Part shown: piece after piece, positions 1-8,175 of the stretch | How positions within the stretch are numbered: position 1 is the first letter of the stretch | How the letters are laid out: every line of letters starts with the position of its first letter | Assembly (NCBI RefSeq): GCF_004331345.1 | Contig: NZ_SJJZ01000001.1 | Location: forward strand, 1,302,001-1,366,000 | Length of the DNA: 64,000 nucleotides | Source: Kribbella soli | GTDB lineage: Bacteria > Actinomycetota > Actinomycetes > Propionibacteriales > Kribbellaceae | Direction: 5' to 3' | The notes under the pieces: generated by a model | Database searches by the model: none | The model's input: only the letters and a program-made list of their open reading frames with translations | Told to the model about the DNA's origin: nothing | Program-made: the position numbers and the translations under genes

Positions 1-1
1 G

Positions 2-229
2 GCGATGCTGCTGCGCGCCAAGTACCTGGTCGACGTGGTCTCGTACGCGCAGGTCCGCGGCATGCCGCTCGGCGCCGCCGAACTGGCCGAGGTGATCGGC
101 AACCTGGTCGAGGAGACCGAAGGGATCGACGACGACGCCCGCCACCTGGGGGCGGCCGCGGCCGCCGTCAAGCACGGCGAGGCACTGGCCGACCAGAACG
201 GCCATCTCAAGACGGAAGGTGCACGATGA
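2..229 (+). CDS. korA: 2-oxoacid:ferredoxin oxidoreductase alpha subunit, C-terminal end (partial)
   Basis: Only the last ~75 codons are in the window; the gene begins upstream. The open frame runs from base 2 to a TGA that overlaps the ATG of korB (ATGA), the usual arrangement of alpha and beta subunits of 2-oxoglutarate (2-oxoacid):ferredoxin oxidoreductases. The fragment is a helical tail with no catalytic motif, so identity rests mainly on the clear beta subunit that follows. The complex would oxidatively decarboxylate a 2-oxoacid to its acyl-CoA and reduce ferredoxin in the cytoplasm. Substrate choice (2-oxoglutarate or pyruvate) cannot be judged from this piece. Confidence 0.75.
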   Translation, partial: AMLLRAKYLVDVVSYAQVRGMPLGAAELAEVIGNLVEETEGIDDDARHLGAAAAAVKHGEALADQNGHLKTEGAR

Positions 230-1305
230 GCGCCGTAGAGCTCGGTATGCCGAGCCTGCCGAACGGACTGCAGGGCGTCCCGGCCGCGACCGAGCCGCAG
301 AACCGCAAGGAGTACGTGTCGGACCAGGAGGTCCGCTGGTGCCCGGGGTGCGGTGACTACGCCGTACTCGCGGCCTTCCAGGGCTTCCTGCCCGAGCTCG
401 GGATCAAGCGCGAGAACGTCGCGATGGTCTCCGGGATCGGCTGCTCGTCCCGCTTCCCGTACTACCTGTCGACGTACGGCATGCACTCGATCCACGGCCG
501 CGCGCCGGCGATCGCGACCGGGCTCGCGACGGCCCGGCCGGACCTGAGCGTGTGGGTGGTGACCGGTGACGGCGACGCGCTGTCGATCGGCGGCAACCAC
601 CTGATCCACACGCTGCGGCGGAACGTGAACATGAAGATCCTGCTGTTCAACAACCGGATCTACGGGCTCACCAAGGGGCAGTACTCGCCGACGTCGGAGC
701 CGGGCAAGGTGACGAAGTCGACGCCGATGGGCTCGGTGGACAATCCGTTCAACCCGGTCTCGCTGGCGCTCGGCGCGGAGGCGACGTTCGTGGCACGCAC
801 CGTCGACTCCGACCGCAAGCACCTCACCTCGGTCCTGCGGGCCGCGGCCGAGCACCGCGGTACGGCGTTCGTGGAGATCTACCAGAACTGCCCGATCTTC
901 AACGACAACGCGTTCGACGCGATCAAGAACCCGGAGACCCGGGACGACGCGATCATCCCGCTCGTGCACGGCGAGCCGATCCGCTTCGGCACCGACGGGC
1001 ACCTCGGCGTGGTGCGCGACGGCTTCGCCTCGCTGGCCGTCCGCGAGGTCGCCGACCTACCCGGCGGCGAGTCGGACCTGGTCGTCCACGACGCCCACAC
1101 CGAGGACCCGGCGTACGCGTTCGCCCTGTCCCGGCTGACCGACGGCGGTGTCCTGCACCAGGCCCCGATCGGCGTCTTCCGGTCCGTCGAGCGTCCGGCG
1201 TACGACGACCTGGTCCGTCAGCAGATCACCACCGCCCAGGAATCCCAGGGCACCGGCGACCTGCAGGCCCTGGTCACCGGCGCGGACACCTGGACCGTGA
1301 ACTAG
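226..1305 (+). CDS. korB: 2-oxoacid:ferredoxin oxidoreductase beta subunit
   Basis: 359-residue beta subunit, the thiamine-diphosphate and iron-sulfur carrying part of the 2-oxoacid:ferredoxin oxidoreductase. Visible marks are the cluster cysteines in WCPGCGDY (C39, C42) and GIGCSSR (C73), and the ThDP/Mg motif that starts GDGD (114-117) and ends with NN (142-143). It is translationally coupled to korA by an ATGA overlap. In mycobacteria KorAB works as an oxygen-tolerant alternative to 2-oxoglutarate dehydrogenase in the TCA cycle; the same role here is inferred from family. The 3' end overlaps the convergent HAD gene by four bases. Confidence 0.9.
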   Translation: MSAVELGMPSLPNGLQGVPAATEPQNRKEYVSDQEVRWCPGCGDYAVLAAFQGFLPELGIKRENVAMVSGIGCSSRFPYYLSTYGMHSIHGRAPAIATGLATARPDLSVWVVTGDGDALSIGGNHLIHTLRRNVNMKILLFNNRIYGLTKGQYSPTSEPGKVTKSTPMGSVDNPFNPVSLALGAEATFVARTVDSDRKHLTSVLRAAAEHRGTAFVEIYQNCPIFNDNAFDAIKNPETRDDAIIPLVHGEPIRFGTDGHLGVVRDGFASLAVREVADLPGGESDLVVHDAHTEDPAYAFALSRLTDGGVLHQAPIGVFRSVERPAYDDLVRQQITTAQESQGTGDLQALVTGADTWTVN

Positions 1306-1946
1306 AGCAGTTCGAGCAAGGTCTGCCCGGCCGCGCGGTCCAGATGCCGCGCGGTCAGGCCGGCCGCTTGCGCGGCGACCACGTCCAGCTCGAGGTTGTC
1401 GCCGATCATCAGCGCATCGGACGGCTCGACTCCCAGCGCTTCGCACACCCGGTGGTAGGCCCGCGGGTCGGGCTTGCTGAAACCGAGCGATTCCGAGGTG
1501 CAGACGACGTCGATCAAGTCGGCCAGCCCGATCTTCTGCAACTTCGCGTTCTGCTGCCGGGTGCTGCCGTTGGTGAGTACGCCGATCCGCCATCCGTTGC
1601 CCCGAGCAACTTCCAGCGCGGGACGCGCGTCCGGGTACGCGATCCAGTTGTTCACGTACTGTGTGAGGTACCCCTCGAACACCTCGTCCAACTCGGCATC
1701 GGTCGCCGGGACCGGGCGACCGAGCACCGGCAGAAAAGCGCGAAGTCGCCCGCGCCGCTGGCCCTGGTGCGTGAGCTCCCCGGCCAGAAAGCGATTGAAC
1801 TGATCCTCTTCGATCACGAACCACTCGGCGATCAGCTCATCCGTCGGCGTGATCCCCAGCTCCGTCACCCAGCTGCGCAGACCCGCCACGGCACACCCTG
1901 TGTGATCGAACAACGTGTTGTCCAAATCAAACACAACCGCCTTCAT
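1302..1946 (-). CDS. HAD-superfamily hydrolase
   Basis: 214-residue cytoplasmic phosphatase-type HAD protein. All four HAD motifs are visible: DLDNT at residues 7-11 with the nucleophile and acid/base aspartates, a TNGS motif II, the lysine in FSKPDPR (motif III) and MIGDNLELD (motif IV). The alpha-helical cap between motifs I and II suggests subfamily IA, which includes phosphoglycolate phosphatase and 2-haloacid dehalogenase-like enzymes. The substrate cannot be assigned. The start overlaps the stop of the upstream flavoenzyme gene (ATGA), so the two form an operon; a shared role in 2-hydroxyacid or phosphoglycolate handling is only a guess. Confidence 0.85.
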   Translation of the reverse strand: MKAVVFDLDNTLFDHTGCAVAGLRSWVTELGITPTDELIAEWFVIEEDQFNRFLAGELTHQGQRRGRLRAFLPVLGRPVPATDAELDEVFEGYLTQYVNNWIAYPDARPALEVARGNGWRIGVLTNGSTRQQNAKLQKIGLADLIDVVCTSESLGFSKPDPRAYHRVCEALGVEPSDALMIGDNLELDVVAAQAAGLTARHLDRAAGQTLLELL

Positions 1947-3094
1947 GCGCGGACCACCGAGTCGCGGTTGAGCTCTCGATGGTTGGCGTAGCCGGAGAGG
2001 GCGAGGGTCAGGTCGAGTTCGGCGAGGAAGCAGCGGAGGACGTGCTCTACGCCGGCTTGGCCGGCCAGGGCCAGGCCGTACAACAAAGGTCGGCCTAGAA
2101 GTATCGCCTTCGCTCCCAGGGCGAGTGCCTTGGCCGCGTCGGCCCCGGTGCGTACGCCGGAGTCGAAGAGGATCGTGAGCTGCTCACCGACCGCGTCCGC
2201 GATCGCCGGCAGTGCGTCCAGCGAGGCGATCGCGCCGTCGACCTGGCGGCCGCCGTGGTTCGAGACCACGAGGCCGTCCACGCCGTGCTCGGCCGCGAGC
2301 TTGGCGTCCTCGACGTGGGTGATGCCCTTGAGCACGATCGGGCCGTCCCAGTTGTCCCGCAGGAACGACAGGTCGTCCCAGGACAGGCCGACGTTCGGGA
2401 ACATCTGCGCCCAGTGCATCACCGCCGCGCCGGGGTCCTCGTCGATCGGCTTGGCCAGCTTCGCCCGGAACGCCGGGTCGCTGAAGTAGTTCGCCAGCCC
2501 CTCCCCCTTCAGGAACGGCAGGAACCCGCGGTCCAGGTCGGCCGGGCGCCAGCCGATCGTCCCGGTGTCCAGGGTGACGACGAGTACGGCGTACCCCGCG
2601 GCCTTCGCGCGCTGCAAGAAGCTCAGGCAGACGTCGCGGTCGGTCGGGTAGTACAGCTGGAACCACTTGCTGGTTGCCTCGATCTGCTCGATCGCGTGGC
2701 TCGCCTGGGTCGAGTGCGTGTAGGTCAGGCCGAGCGCGTCCGCGGCGCGTGCGGTCGCCAGCTCGCCGTCCGGGTGCGCGAGGGTCTGTACGCCGATCGG
2801 CGCGACCAGGACCGGCGCCGGCATCGCCGTGCCGAGCACTGTGCAGGAGAGATCGCGTTCCGTGCTGCCGCGGAGCATCCGCGGCACCAGGCGCCAGCGG
2901 TCGAACGCGGATCGGTTGGCCCGGGCGGTCGCGCCTTCACCGGCGCTCGGCACGATGTAGCCCATCGCCTCGGCCGGCAGTTTCCCGGCCGCCTGCGACT
3001 CCAGCCGCGCCAGGTCGGTCGTGATCTCCGGCGTCACCCCCTGCAGCATCCCTTGCAGATAGATCTGCAACTGGAAATCACCGAAGTTGGCCAT
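1943..3094 (-). CDS. FMN-dependent alpha-hydroxyacid oxidase, lactate 2-monooxygenase-like
   Basis: 383-residue flavoenzyme of the lactate dehydrogenase/glycolate oxidase family. The N terminus MANFGDFQLQIY and the RMLRGSTERDLS segment resemble actinobacterial lactate 2-monooxygenase. The active-site SNHGGRQ with catalytic His and substrate-binding Arg is present, as are the LFDSGVRTGADAAKAL and LLGRP phosphate-binding segments. ATG at 3094 is chosen because an in-frame extension to 3463 would run across the divergent gene and has proline- and arginine-rich noncoding character. Expected reaction: oxidation of L-lactate or a similar 2-hydroxyacid with O2. It is coupled to the HAD gene downstream. 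Confidence 0.85.
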   Translation of the reverse strand: MANFGDFQLQIYLQGMLQGVTPEITTDLARLESQAAGKLPAEAMGYIVPSAGEGATARANRSAFDRWRLVPRMLRGSTERDLSCTVLGTAMPAPVLVAPIGVQTLAHPDGELATARAADALGLTYTHSTQASHAIEQIEATSKWFQLYYPTDRDVCLSFLQRAKAAGYAVLVVTLDTGTIGWRPADLDRGFLPFLKGEGLANYFSDPAFRAKLAKPIDEDPGAAVMHWAQMFPNVGLSWDDLSFLRDNWDGPIVLKGITHVEDAKLAAEHGVDGLVVSNHGGRQVDGAIASLDALPAIADAVGEQLTILFDSGVRTGADAAKALALGAKAILLGRPLLYGLALAGQAGVEHVLRCFLAELDLTLALSGYANHRELNRDSVVRA

Positions 3095-3188
3095 GCCGGA
3101 TGCTCCCACAACGCCATGACATCCGTCAGCACAGGATCCGGACGGATCGCATCCGTGCGGGCGGTCGCCGGCCACGAGAGTGACAGGT

Positions 3189-4175
3189 ATGACGATGACC
3201 GCCCCAAGGCAGAGCAGCGTGAAGCGCAGCCTGCCGGCTCTCGGCCTGTTCTTCCTCGCTCCCCTGGTTGCGGAGTTCCTGCTCGGGAACATCCCGCTCA
3301 CCGGTCTCTTCGCGCTCTTCGGCCTGGCTCCGTTGTACGGCGGCGGCGCGGTCCTGATCCGCGAACTCGTTCGCCGCCGCGGCTGGGGATACCCGAGCGT
3401 GCTGATCCTCGGGCTGGCGTACGGCGTACTGGAGGAAGGCATCACCACCCAGTCGCTGTTCAACCCGAACTACGTCGACCAGCGACTCCTCGACCCCGGG
3501 CACATCGGGTTCCTCGGGATGGGCGCGCCGTGGACGCTGTTCGTGCTCGGACTGCACACGGTCTGGAGCATCACGGTGCCGATCGTCCTCACCGAGTCGA
3601 TCTCGCGCCGGCCCCGCGAGCCCTGGCTCGGCAAGATCGGCCTGAGTGTGTACGGCGTACTGTTCGTCTTCGGCGTGGTCGCGACGACGGCCATCCAGCT
3701 CAACAACGACTCGTTCGTGGCATCGCCGGCCCAGTTCGCGGGCGTGGCGGTGGCGATCGTCGCGCTGGTGGGCATCGCGGTGTCGGTCGGTCGTCGAACG
3801 TCTCGCCGTACGGCGGGCTCCGTGCCGTCCGTGGTGATCACGGGAGCGGCCGTCCTGGTCCTCGGCTCAGGATGGATGCTGACCGACCACCTGACCGACA
3901 ACGGCTGGATCACCGCCGCCGCGCTGCTCCTCCTCGAACTGATCGCGGTCGCCATGCTCACGACTTGGTCCCGGCGGAGCGGCTGGACGCAGCGGCACTC
4001 GATGGCCGCGGCCGGCGGCGCGCTGCTGACGTACGCGTGGCACGCGTTCCCGGAGACGCCGGTCTTCGAGGCCTCGCGGACGGTGGATCTGATCGGGAAC
4101 ACGGTGTTCGCCCTGCTCGCGCTGGTCCTGCTGGCCTTTGCGACAATCAGGTGTGAAAAGTTCGGTGACTCCTGA
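3189..4175 (+). CDS. Multi-pass membrane protein of unknown function
   Basis: About 328 residues with roughly eight to nine hydrophobic segments separated by short charged loops, so an integral membrane protein. No family is recognised. The most distinctive stretch is GVLEEGITTQSLFNPNYV, with paired acidic residues in or beside a membrane segment, and the following loop contains aromatic and proline residues. It does not show the EExxxR/FxxxH set of CPBP proteases. The start is uncertain: GTG 3180, ATG 3189 and ATG 3195 are in frame. Its last codons overlap the start of the MFS gene, so the two are probably co-transcribed. Confidence 0.7.
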   Translation: MTMTAPRQSSVKRSLPALGLFFLAPLVAEFLLGNIPLTGLFALFGLAPLYGGGAVLIRELVRRRGWGYPSVLILGLAYGVLEEGITTQSLFNPNYVDQRLLDPGHIGFLGMGAPWTLFVLGLHTVWSITVPIVLTESISRRPREPWLGKIGLSVYGVLFVFGVVATTAIQLNNDSFVASPAQFAGVAVAIVALVGIAVSVGRRTSRRTAGSVPSVVITGAAVLVLGSGWMLTDHLTDNGWITAAALLLLELIAVAMLTTWSRRSGWTQRHSMAAAGGALLTYAWHAFPETPVFEASRTVDLIGNTVFALLALVLLAFATIRCEKFGDS

Positions 4176-5361
4176 CGATCGCGAGACCGCGCGACACGTC
4201 AGCCTGGCGTTGTTCGCGCTGGCGACGGGCGGTTTCGCGATCGGGACCACCGAGTTCGTCACGATGGGGCTGCTGCCGCAGATCGCGGACGGCGTGCACA
4301 TCTCGATCCCGACCGCCGGCCACGTGATCGCGGCGTACGCGCTGGGCGTCGTGGTCGGCGCTCCCGTGATCGCGGCGCTCGGCGCGCGGACCGGGCGGAA
4401 ACGGTTGCTGCTCGGGCTCGTGGCGGTGTTCGTGGTCGGCAACGTGCTGTCGGCGGTTGCCTCGAGCTACGAGTTCCTGCTGGCCGCGCGGTTCCTGTCC
4501 GGGCTGCCGCACGGTGCGTTCTTCGGGATCGGCGCGGTGGTCGGCGCGTCGATGGTGGCGCCGGACCGGCGGGCGCGCGCGGTGTCGATGACGATGGTCG
4601 GGCTTCCGGTCGCGAACATCATCGGCGTACCTCTGACGACCCTGCTCGGGCAGCAACTCGGGTGGCAGGTGCCGTTCCTCGCGGTCGGGGTGCTGGGGTT
4701 GCTGACGCTGGTCGCGGTCTGGTTCTGGGTGCCGCCGCAGGCCGTCGGGAGCGACGTCAACATCCGCAGCGAGCTCAGCGCGCTGGCCCGGCCGCAGGTG
4801 TGGATGGCGCTGCTGGTCGGGATGGTCGGGTTCGGCGGCATGTTCGCGACGTACTCGTACATCACGCCGACGATGACGGAACTGGCCGGTTTCTCCGAGT
4901 CCGCCGTGACGATCGTGCTGGCCGTGTACGGCGTCGGCATGACCGTCGGCACCGTCCTCGGTGGACGCCTCGCCGACCGGTGGCTGATGGGCAGCGTGTA
5001 CGGCGGACTGGTCGCGGTCGCCGTCGTACTGGGAACGTTCGGCTGGCTCGCGCAGAGCCGGGCGGGCGCCCTGATTGCAGTGTTCGCGATGGGCTGCTCC
5101 GCGAGCATCCTGGTGCCGGCGCTGCAGACCCGCCTGATGGACGTCGCGCACGAAGGCCAGTCGCTGGCCGCGTCGCTGAACCACTCCACGCTCAATATCG
5201 CCAACGCGCTCGGGGCTTGGCTCGGCGGTGTCGTACTGGCCGCCGGCTACGGCTACGAATGGCCCAGCCGCCTCGGCGCCGCACTCGCCGTCGCCGGCCT
5301 GATCCTGGCCGTGATCTCCGGCCTGATGGAACGTAGAGGGTCGACTCAGGTACTTGCCTGA
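4153..5361 (+). CDS. MFS permease, AraJ/arabinose-efflux type
   Basis: 402-residue, 12-segment transporter of the major facilitator superfamily, DHA1 branch. The opening GGFAIGTTEFVTMGLLPQI and the GARTGRKRLLL loop 2-3 motif are typical of AraJ/YdhP-like sugar or drug efflux proteins, which export sugars or small hydrophobic compounds by proton antiport. GTG 4153 is preferred over the longer in-frame TTG 4138 because the protein then begins shortly before the first membrane segment. It overlaps the upstream membrane-protein gene by 23 bases, which suggests coupled translation. Substrate unknown. Confidence 0.85.
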   Translation: MKSSVTPDDRETARHVSLALFALATGGFAIGTTEFVTMGLLPQIADGVHISIPTAGHVIAAYALGVVVGAPVIAALGARTGRKRLLLGLVAVFVVGNVLSAVASSYEFLLAARFLSGLPHGAFFGIGAVVGASMVAPDRRARAVSMTMVGLPVANIIGVPLTTLLGQQLGWQVPFLAVGVLGLLTLVAVWFWVPPQAVGSDVNIRSELSALARPQVWMALLVGMVGFGGMFATYSYITPTMTELAGFSESAVTIVLAVYGVGMTVGTVLGGRLADRWLMGSVYGGLVAVAVVLGTFGWLAQSRAGALIAVFAMGCSASILVPALQTRLMDVAHEGQSLAASLNHSTLNIANALGAWLGGVVLAAGYGYEWPSRLGAALAVAGLILAVISGLMERRGSTQVLA

Positions 5362-5396
5362 GGGTTTCCTCACCGCGGACTTGGTTAGATCGGGGT

Positions 5397-6644
5397 ATGG
5401 CGACCTTGACGTTGGGCGCGGCCGATCTGGTACGGCGGCGTGGGCTGCGGCAGATGCGATCGGTGGCGTTGGCGCTGCTGGTGCTGGCCGCGGTGATCTA
5501 CGTGGTGACGCTGCACCGCAGCGGCGGCTGGGGGTACGTGAACGCGGCGGCCGAAGCGGCGATGGTGGGCGCGTTGGCGGACTGGTTCGCGGTGACGGCG
5601 CTGTTCCGGCGGCCGCTCGGGCTGCCGATCCCGCACACCGCGATCGTGCCGACCCGGAAGGACAGCCTCGCCGAGAGCCTGGAGCAGTTCGTCACCGAGA
5701 ACTTCCTGTCCGAGGAAGTCGTCGGGGAGAAGATGCGGACCGCCGAGGTGAGCCGGCGGGCCGGTGAGTGGCTTGCCGCCGGCAACCACGCCGAGCGGAT
5801 CGTGGCCGAAGGCGCGCGCACGGTCGGGGCGGCGCTGCCGAAACTCGGCGACGAGGACGTGACCGCGTTCGTGAGCGGGTCGTTGCTGCCGCGGTTCGTG
5901 AAGGAGCCGTTGAGCCCGATCGCCGGGCACTTCGTGGGGTCCGTGGTCGACGACGGCGCTCACCACGCGCTGCTCGACCTGTTGCTGGTGGAGGCCCACG
6001 ACTGGCTGGCCGACAACCGGGACCTGCTGGCGGATGTCGTCGGGCCGCGGGCGCCGCGGTGGTCACCGCAGTGGGTGGATCGGATGGTGATCGACCGGAT
6101 CCACCGCGAGGCGCTGGCGTGGCTGGCCGACGTACGGGACAACCAGTCGCATCCGGCGCGGCGGGCGATCGATCGGCTGCTCGGGCAGCTGGCTCACGAC
6201 CTGCAGCACGACCCGGACACGATGGCGCGGTTCGAGGCGTGGAAGGCGCGAATGCTGACGCACCCGGACATGGGTTCGAGCCTGACCGCGGTCTGGGACG
6301 CGATGCGCACCGCCCTGATCGACTCGATCAACGACCCGAGCAGCACCCTCCGGGCGCGGGCGATCCGGGCCCTGCAGGAGCTGGGGCAACGGCTCCAGGA
6401 CGACGAGTCGCTGCGCGCGAAGGTCGACAGCCGCGCCGCCGAGGCCGTCGGGTACGTCGTCCGCACGTACGGCCGCGAGATCGTCTCGGTCATCTCCGAC
6501 ACCATCGAACGCTGGGACGGCCGCGAAGCCGCCGCCCGCATCGAACTCCACGTCGGCCGCGACCTCCAGTTCATCCGCATCAACGGCACCGTCGTCGGAG
6601 CCCTCGTCGGCCTCACCATCCACACCGTGAGCCAGCTGCTGTGA
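5397..6644 (+). CDS. DUF445 family membrane-associated protein
   Basis: 415-residue DUF445 (YjiN/YheB-like) protein. The N terminus has one membrane segment at about residues 25-43, followed by the family hallmark GALADWFAVTALFRRPLGLPIPHTAI, and a long helical region that repeats the VVDRMVIDRIHREAL style helices. A last hydrophobic helix ends the protein. The function of DUF445 is not established; it is often a housekeeping singleton. A TTAGAT sequence sits six bases upstream of the ATG, so a leaderless or very short leader transcript is possible. A hairpin terminator follows. Confidence 0.85.
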   Translation: MATLTLGAADLVRRRGLRQMRSVALALLVLAAVIYVVTLHRSGGWGYVNAAAEAAMVGALADWFAVTALFRRPLGLPIPHTAIVPTRKDSLAESLEQFVTENFLSEEVVGEKMRTAEVSRRAGEWLAAGNHAERIVAEGARTVGAALPKLGDEDVTAFVSGSLLPRFVKEPLSPIAGHFVGSVVDDGAHHALLDLLLVEAHDWLADNRDLLADVVGPRAPRWSPQWVDRMVIDRIHREALAWLADVRDNQSHPARRAIDRLLGQLAHDLQHDPDTMARFEAWKARMLTHPDMGSSLTAVWDAMRTALIDSINDPSSTLRARAIRALQELGQRLQDDESLRAKVDSRAAEAVGYVVRTYGREIVSVISDTIERWDGREAAARIELHVGRDLQFIRINGTVVGALVGLTIHTVSQLL

Positions 6645-6682
6645 ACCCGACGAACATCCGCAAGCGGAAGCGGCCGCAGGCC

Positions 6683-6710
6683 GCGGCGGTAGCGCTTGGG
6701 CTACCGCCGC
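6683..6710. terminator. Perfect 11-bp hairpin between convergent genes
   Basis: An 11-base GC-rich stem with a 6-base loop lies between the DUF445 stop and the convergent M15 peptidase stop. It has no T-run, as is common for actinobacterial terminators, and could serve both strands. Confidence 0.7.
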
Positions 6711-6738
6711 TGACCGACTTCGGGGATCGTCCGCTGGA

Positions 6739-7485
6739 CTAGATGCCGCAGTTCGGGGCGCTCCAGAAGTTGCTGGTGCGGATGTCCGCGTGGGTGTGGT
6801 CGTTGTGGCCGGGGTAGCCGGGGCCGAGGATGCCGCCGAAGCCGTGGTAGCGAGCTTGCTTTGCGAGAGTGCAGAGCGAGTGGACGCCGACCAGGTCCGC
6901 GGACCGGCCGTAGAGGTGCTGGCTGTCACTGGCGCCGCCGACCTGGCTGTTGCACGAGTAGCTGCGGAAACCGCTGGAGATGTTAAGGGGCTGGTCACCG
7001 AGCGCGTGCCGCAACGCCTCCAGGTGCCACATCGTCTCGAGCGCGTTGGCCTTGGTCGCTGCCTCGGACAGCGGACCGCCGTCGTACCCCGACCCGCCGC
7101 ACCCGTCGTCGAGCTCGGCGTACGTGAAATGGATCGGCGTGCAGTCGTCGTCCTGCAGCGCATAGATCTTGGTGAACGTGGCCGAACCGGCGACTCCGTC
7201 CTGCGCCAGCCCGTAGGCCGCCTGGAATCGCTGCACCGCGGCCTTCGTCGCGGGGCCGAACTCACCGTCGATCGCCAGGTGCGCACCGTATCCGGGATAT
7301 CCGGAGACCCGGATCTGCAACTGCCGCACGTCCGCGCCGGACATGCCTTGACTGAGGGTGCGGCCCCACGTGTAACAGCCGTCCGCGTGGGCGACGGTCG
7401 TGGCCACGACCTGTGAAGCGGTGAGGGTCGCCACGAACAGCAGGAGTACGGCGAACAGCCGCGGCAACGGTCGAGTGATGGACAT
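6739..7485 (-). CDS. Secreted M15 D,D-carboxypeptidase with peptidoglycan-binding domain
   Basis: 248-residue exported enzyme. Residues 1-34 form a signal peptide ending VAHA-DG. Residues ~45-108 form a peptidoglycan-binding type 1 domain (IDGEFGPATKAAVQRFQ). Residues ~115-248 form a peptidase M15 domain like the zinc D-Ala-D-Ala carboxypeptidase of Streptomyces albus G: SQHLYGRSADL supplies His190 and Asp197 and HNDHTHAD supplies the C-terminal zinc and catalytic histidines. Several cysteines probably form disulfides. It should trim or cleave the stem peptides of cell-wall peptidoglycan outside the membrane. A GGAGGTG ribosome-binding site precedes ATG 7485. Confidence 0.9.
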   Translation of the reverse strand: MSITRPLPRLFAVLLLFVATLTASQVVATTVAHADGCYTWGRTLSQGMSGADVRQLQIRVSGYPGYGAHLAIDGEFGPATKAAVQRFQAAYGLAQDGVAGSATFTKIYALQDDDCTPIHFTYAELDDGCGGSGYDGGPLSEAATKANALETMWHLEALRHALGDQPLNISSGFRSYSCNSQVGGASDSQHLYGRSADLVGVHSLCTLAKQARYHGFGGILGPGYPGHNDHTHADIRTSNFWSAPNCGI

Positions 7486-7562
7486 CGGACACCTCCGGGG
7501 CGGTGAAGGGATCTGTCCCCGAACAGCATTCCGTCATTTTCCGCCTCTTGGCCAGCGCTCAC

Positions 7563-7614
7563 CGGAAATTTCCGACACGCACGCGACTTTCCGACCCGGC
7601 AGGCAACTTTCCGC
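7563..7614. promoter_or_regulatory. Direct TTTCCG repeats and 12-bp palindrome upstream of ECF sigma gene
   Basis: Three TTTCCG copies begin at 7569, 7588 and 7608, spaced 19-20 bases (two helical turns); a fourth lies at 7538. The first is half of a perfect palindrome CGGAAATTTCCG (7563-7574). The arrangement looks like an activator or sigma-dependent control region serving the sigma gene, and possibly the divergent peptidase gene. The binding protein is unknown. Confidence 0.5.
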
Positions 7615-7638
7615 AACGGCCAGCCGGTCCAGCAGGAT

Positions 7639-8175
7639 GTGAGCATCGACGACGGCGTCTTGGCGACGGGGGTGACCGCGGTGCACGACGGCACGGACAC
7701 CTTCGACACGTTCGTCGCCGCGCGCTCGCGGGCCCTGCTGCGGACCGCCTACCTGCTGACCCGCGACCATGCGCTGGCCGAGGACCTCGTCCAGACCGCG
7801 CTGGCCAAGGCGTGGTTCCACTGGTCCCGGATCCGCGAGGACAACCCGGAGCCGTACGTCCGGCGGATCCTGGTCACGACGTACTCCTCCTGGTGGCGCC
7901 GCCGCTGGAACGGCGAGATCCCGACCGAGGAACTGCCCGACGCCCCGACCCCGGACGGCGAGGACGCACTCGACCTCTGGGACGCCATCGGTCGCCTCCC
8001 CCGCCGGCAACGCGCGGTCGTCGTCCTGCGCTTCTACGAGGACCTGAGCGAGGCCGAGACCGCCCGGCTGATGGGCAGTTCCGTCGGCACCGTCAAGAGC
8101 CAGACCGCCAAGGCTCTCGCCAAGCTCCGCCTCGACCCTTCCCTTGCCACCCCAGCAGATCTGGAGACCCCGTGA
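7639..8175 (+). CDS. ECF sigma factor, SigE family
   Basis: 178-residue extracytoplasmic-function sigma factor of the actinobacterial SigE family. Region 2 is seen in ARSRALLRTAYLLTRDHALAEDLVQTALAKAW, followed by the family's YVRRILVTTYSSWWRR segment. Region 4 is seen in LPRRQRAVVVLRFYEDLSEAETARLMGSSVGTVKSQ. It would direct RNA polymerase to a small regulon. The start is taken as GTG 7639; GTG 7681, closer to region 2, is an alternative. It overlaps the next gene by one base (TGATG), so its partner membrane protein is probably a regulator or target made with it. Confidence 0.88.
   Translation: MSIDDGVLATGVTAVHDGTDTFDTFVAARSRALLRTAYLLTRDHALAEDLVQTALAKAWFHWSRIREDNPEPYVRRILVTTYSSWWRRRWNGEIPTEELPDAPTPDGEDALDLWDAIGRLPRRQRAVVVLRFYEDLSEAETARLMGSSVGTVKSQTAKALAKLRLDPSLATPADLETP

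Noticed and set aside
3095..3463. Longer start for the lactate monooxygenase-like gene
   Set aside because: The extra 123 residues are compositionally noncoding and overlap the divergent membrane-protein gene; family members begin at the MANFGD-like start.
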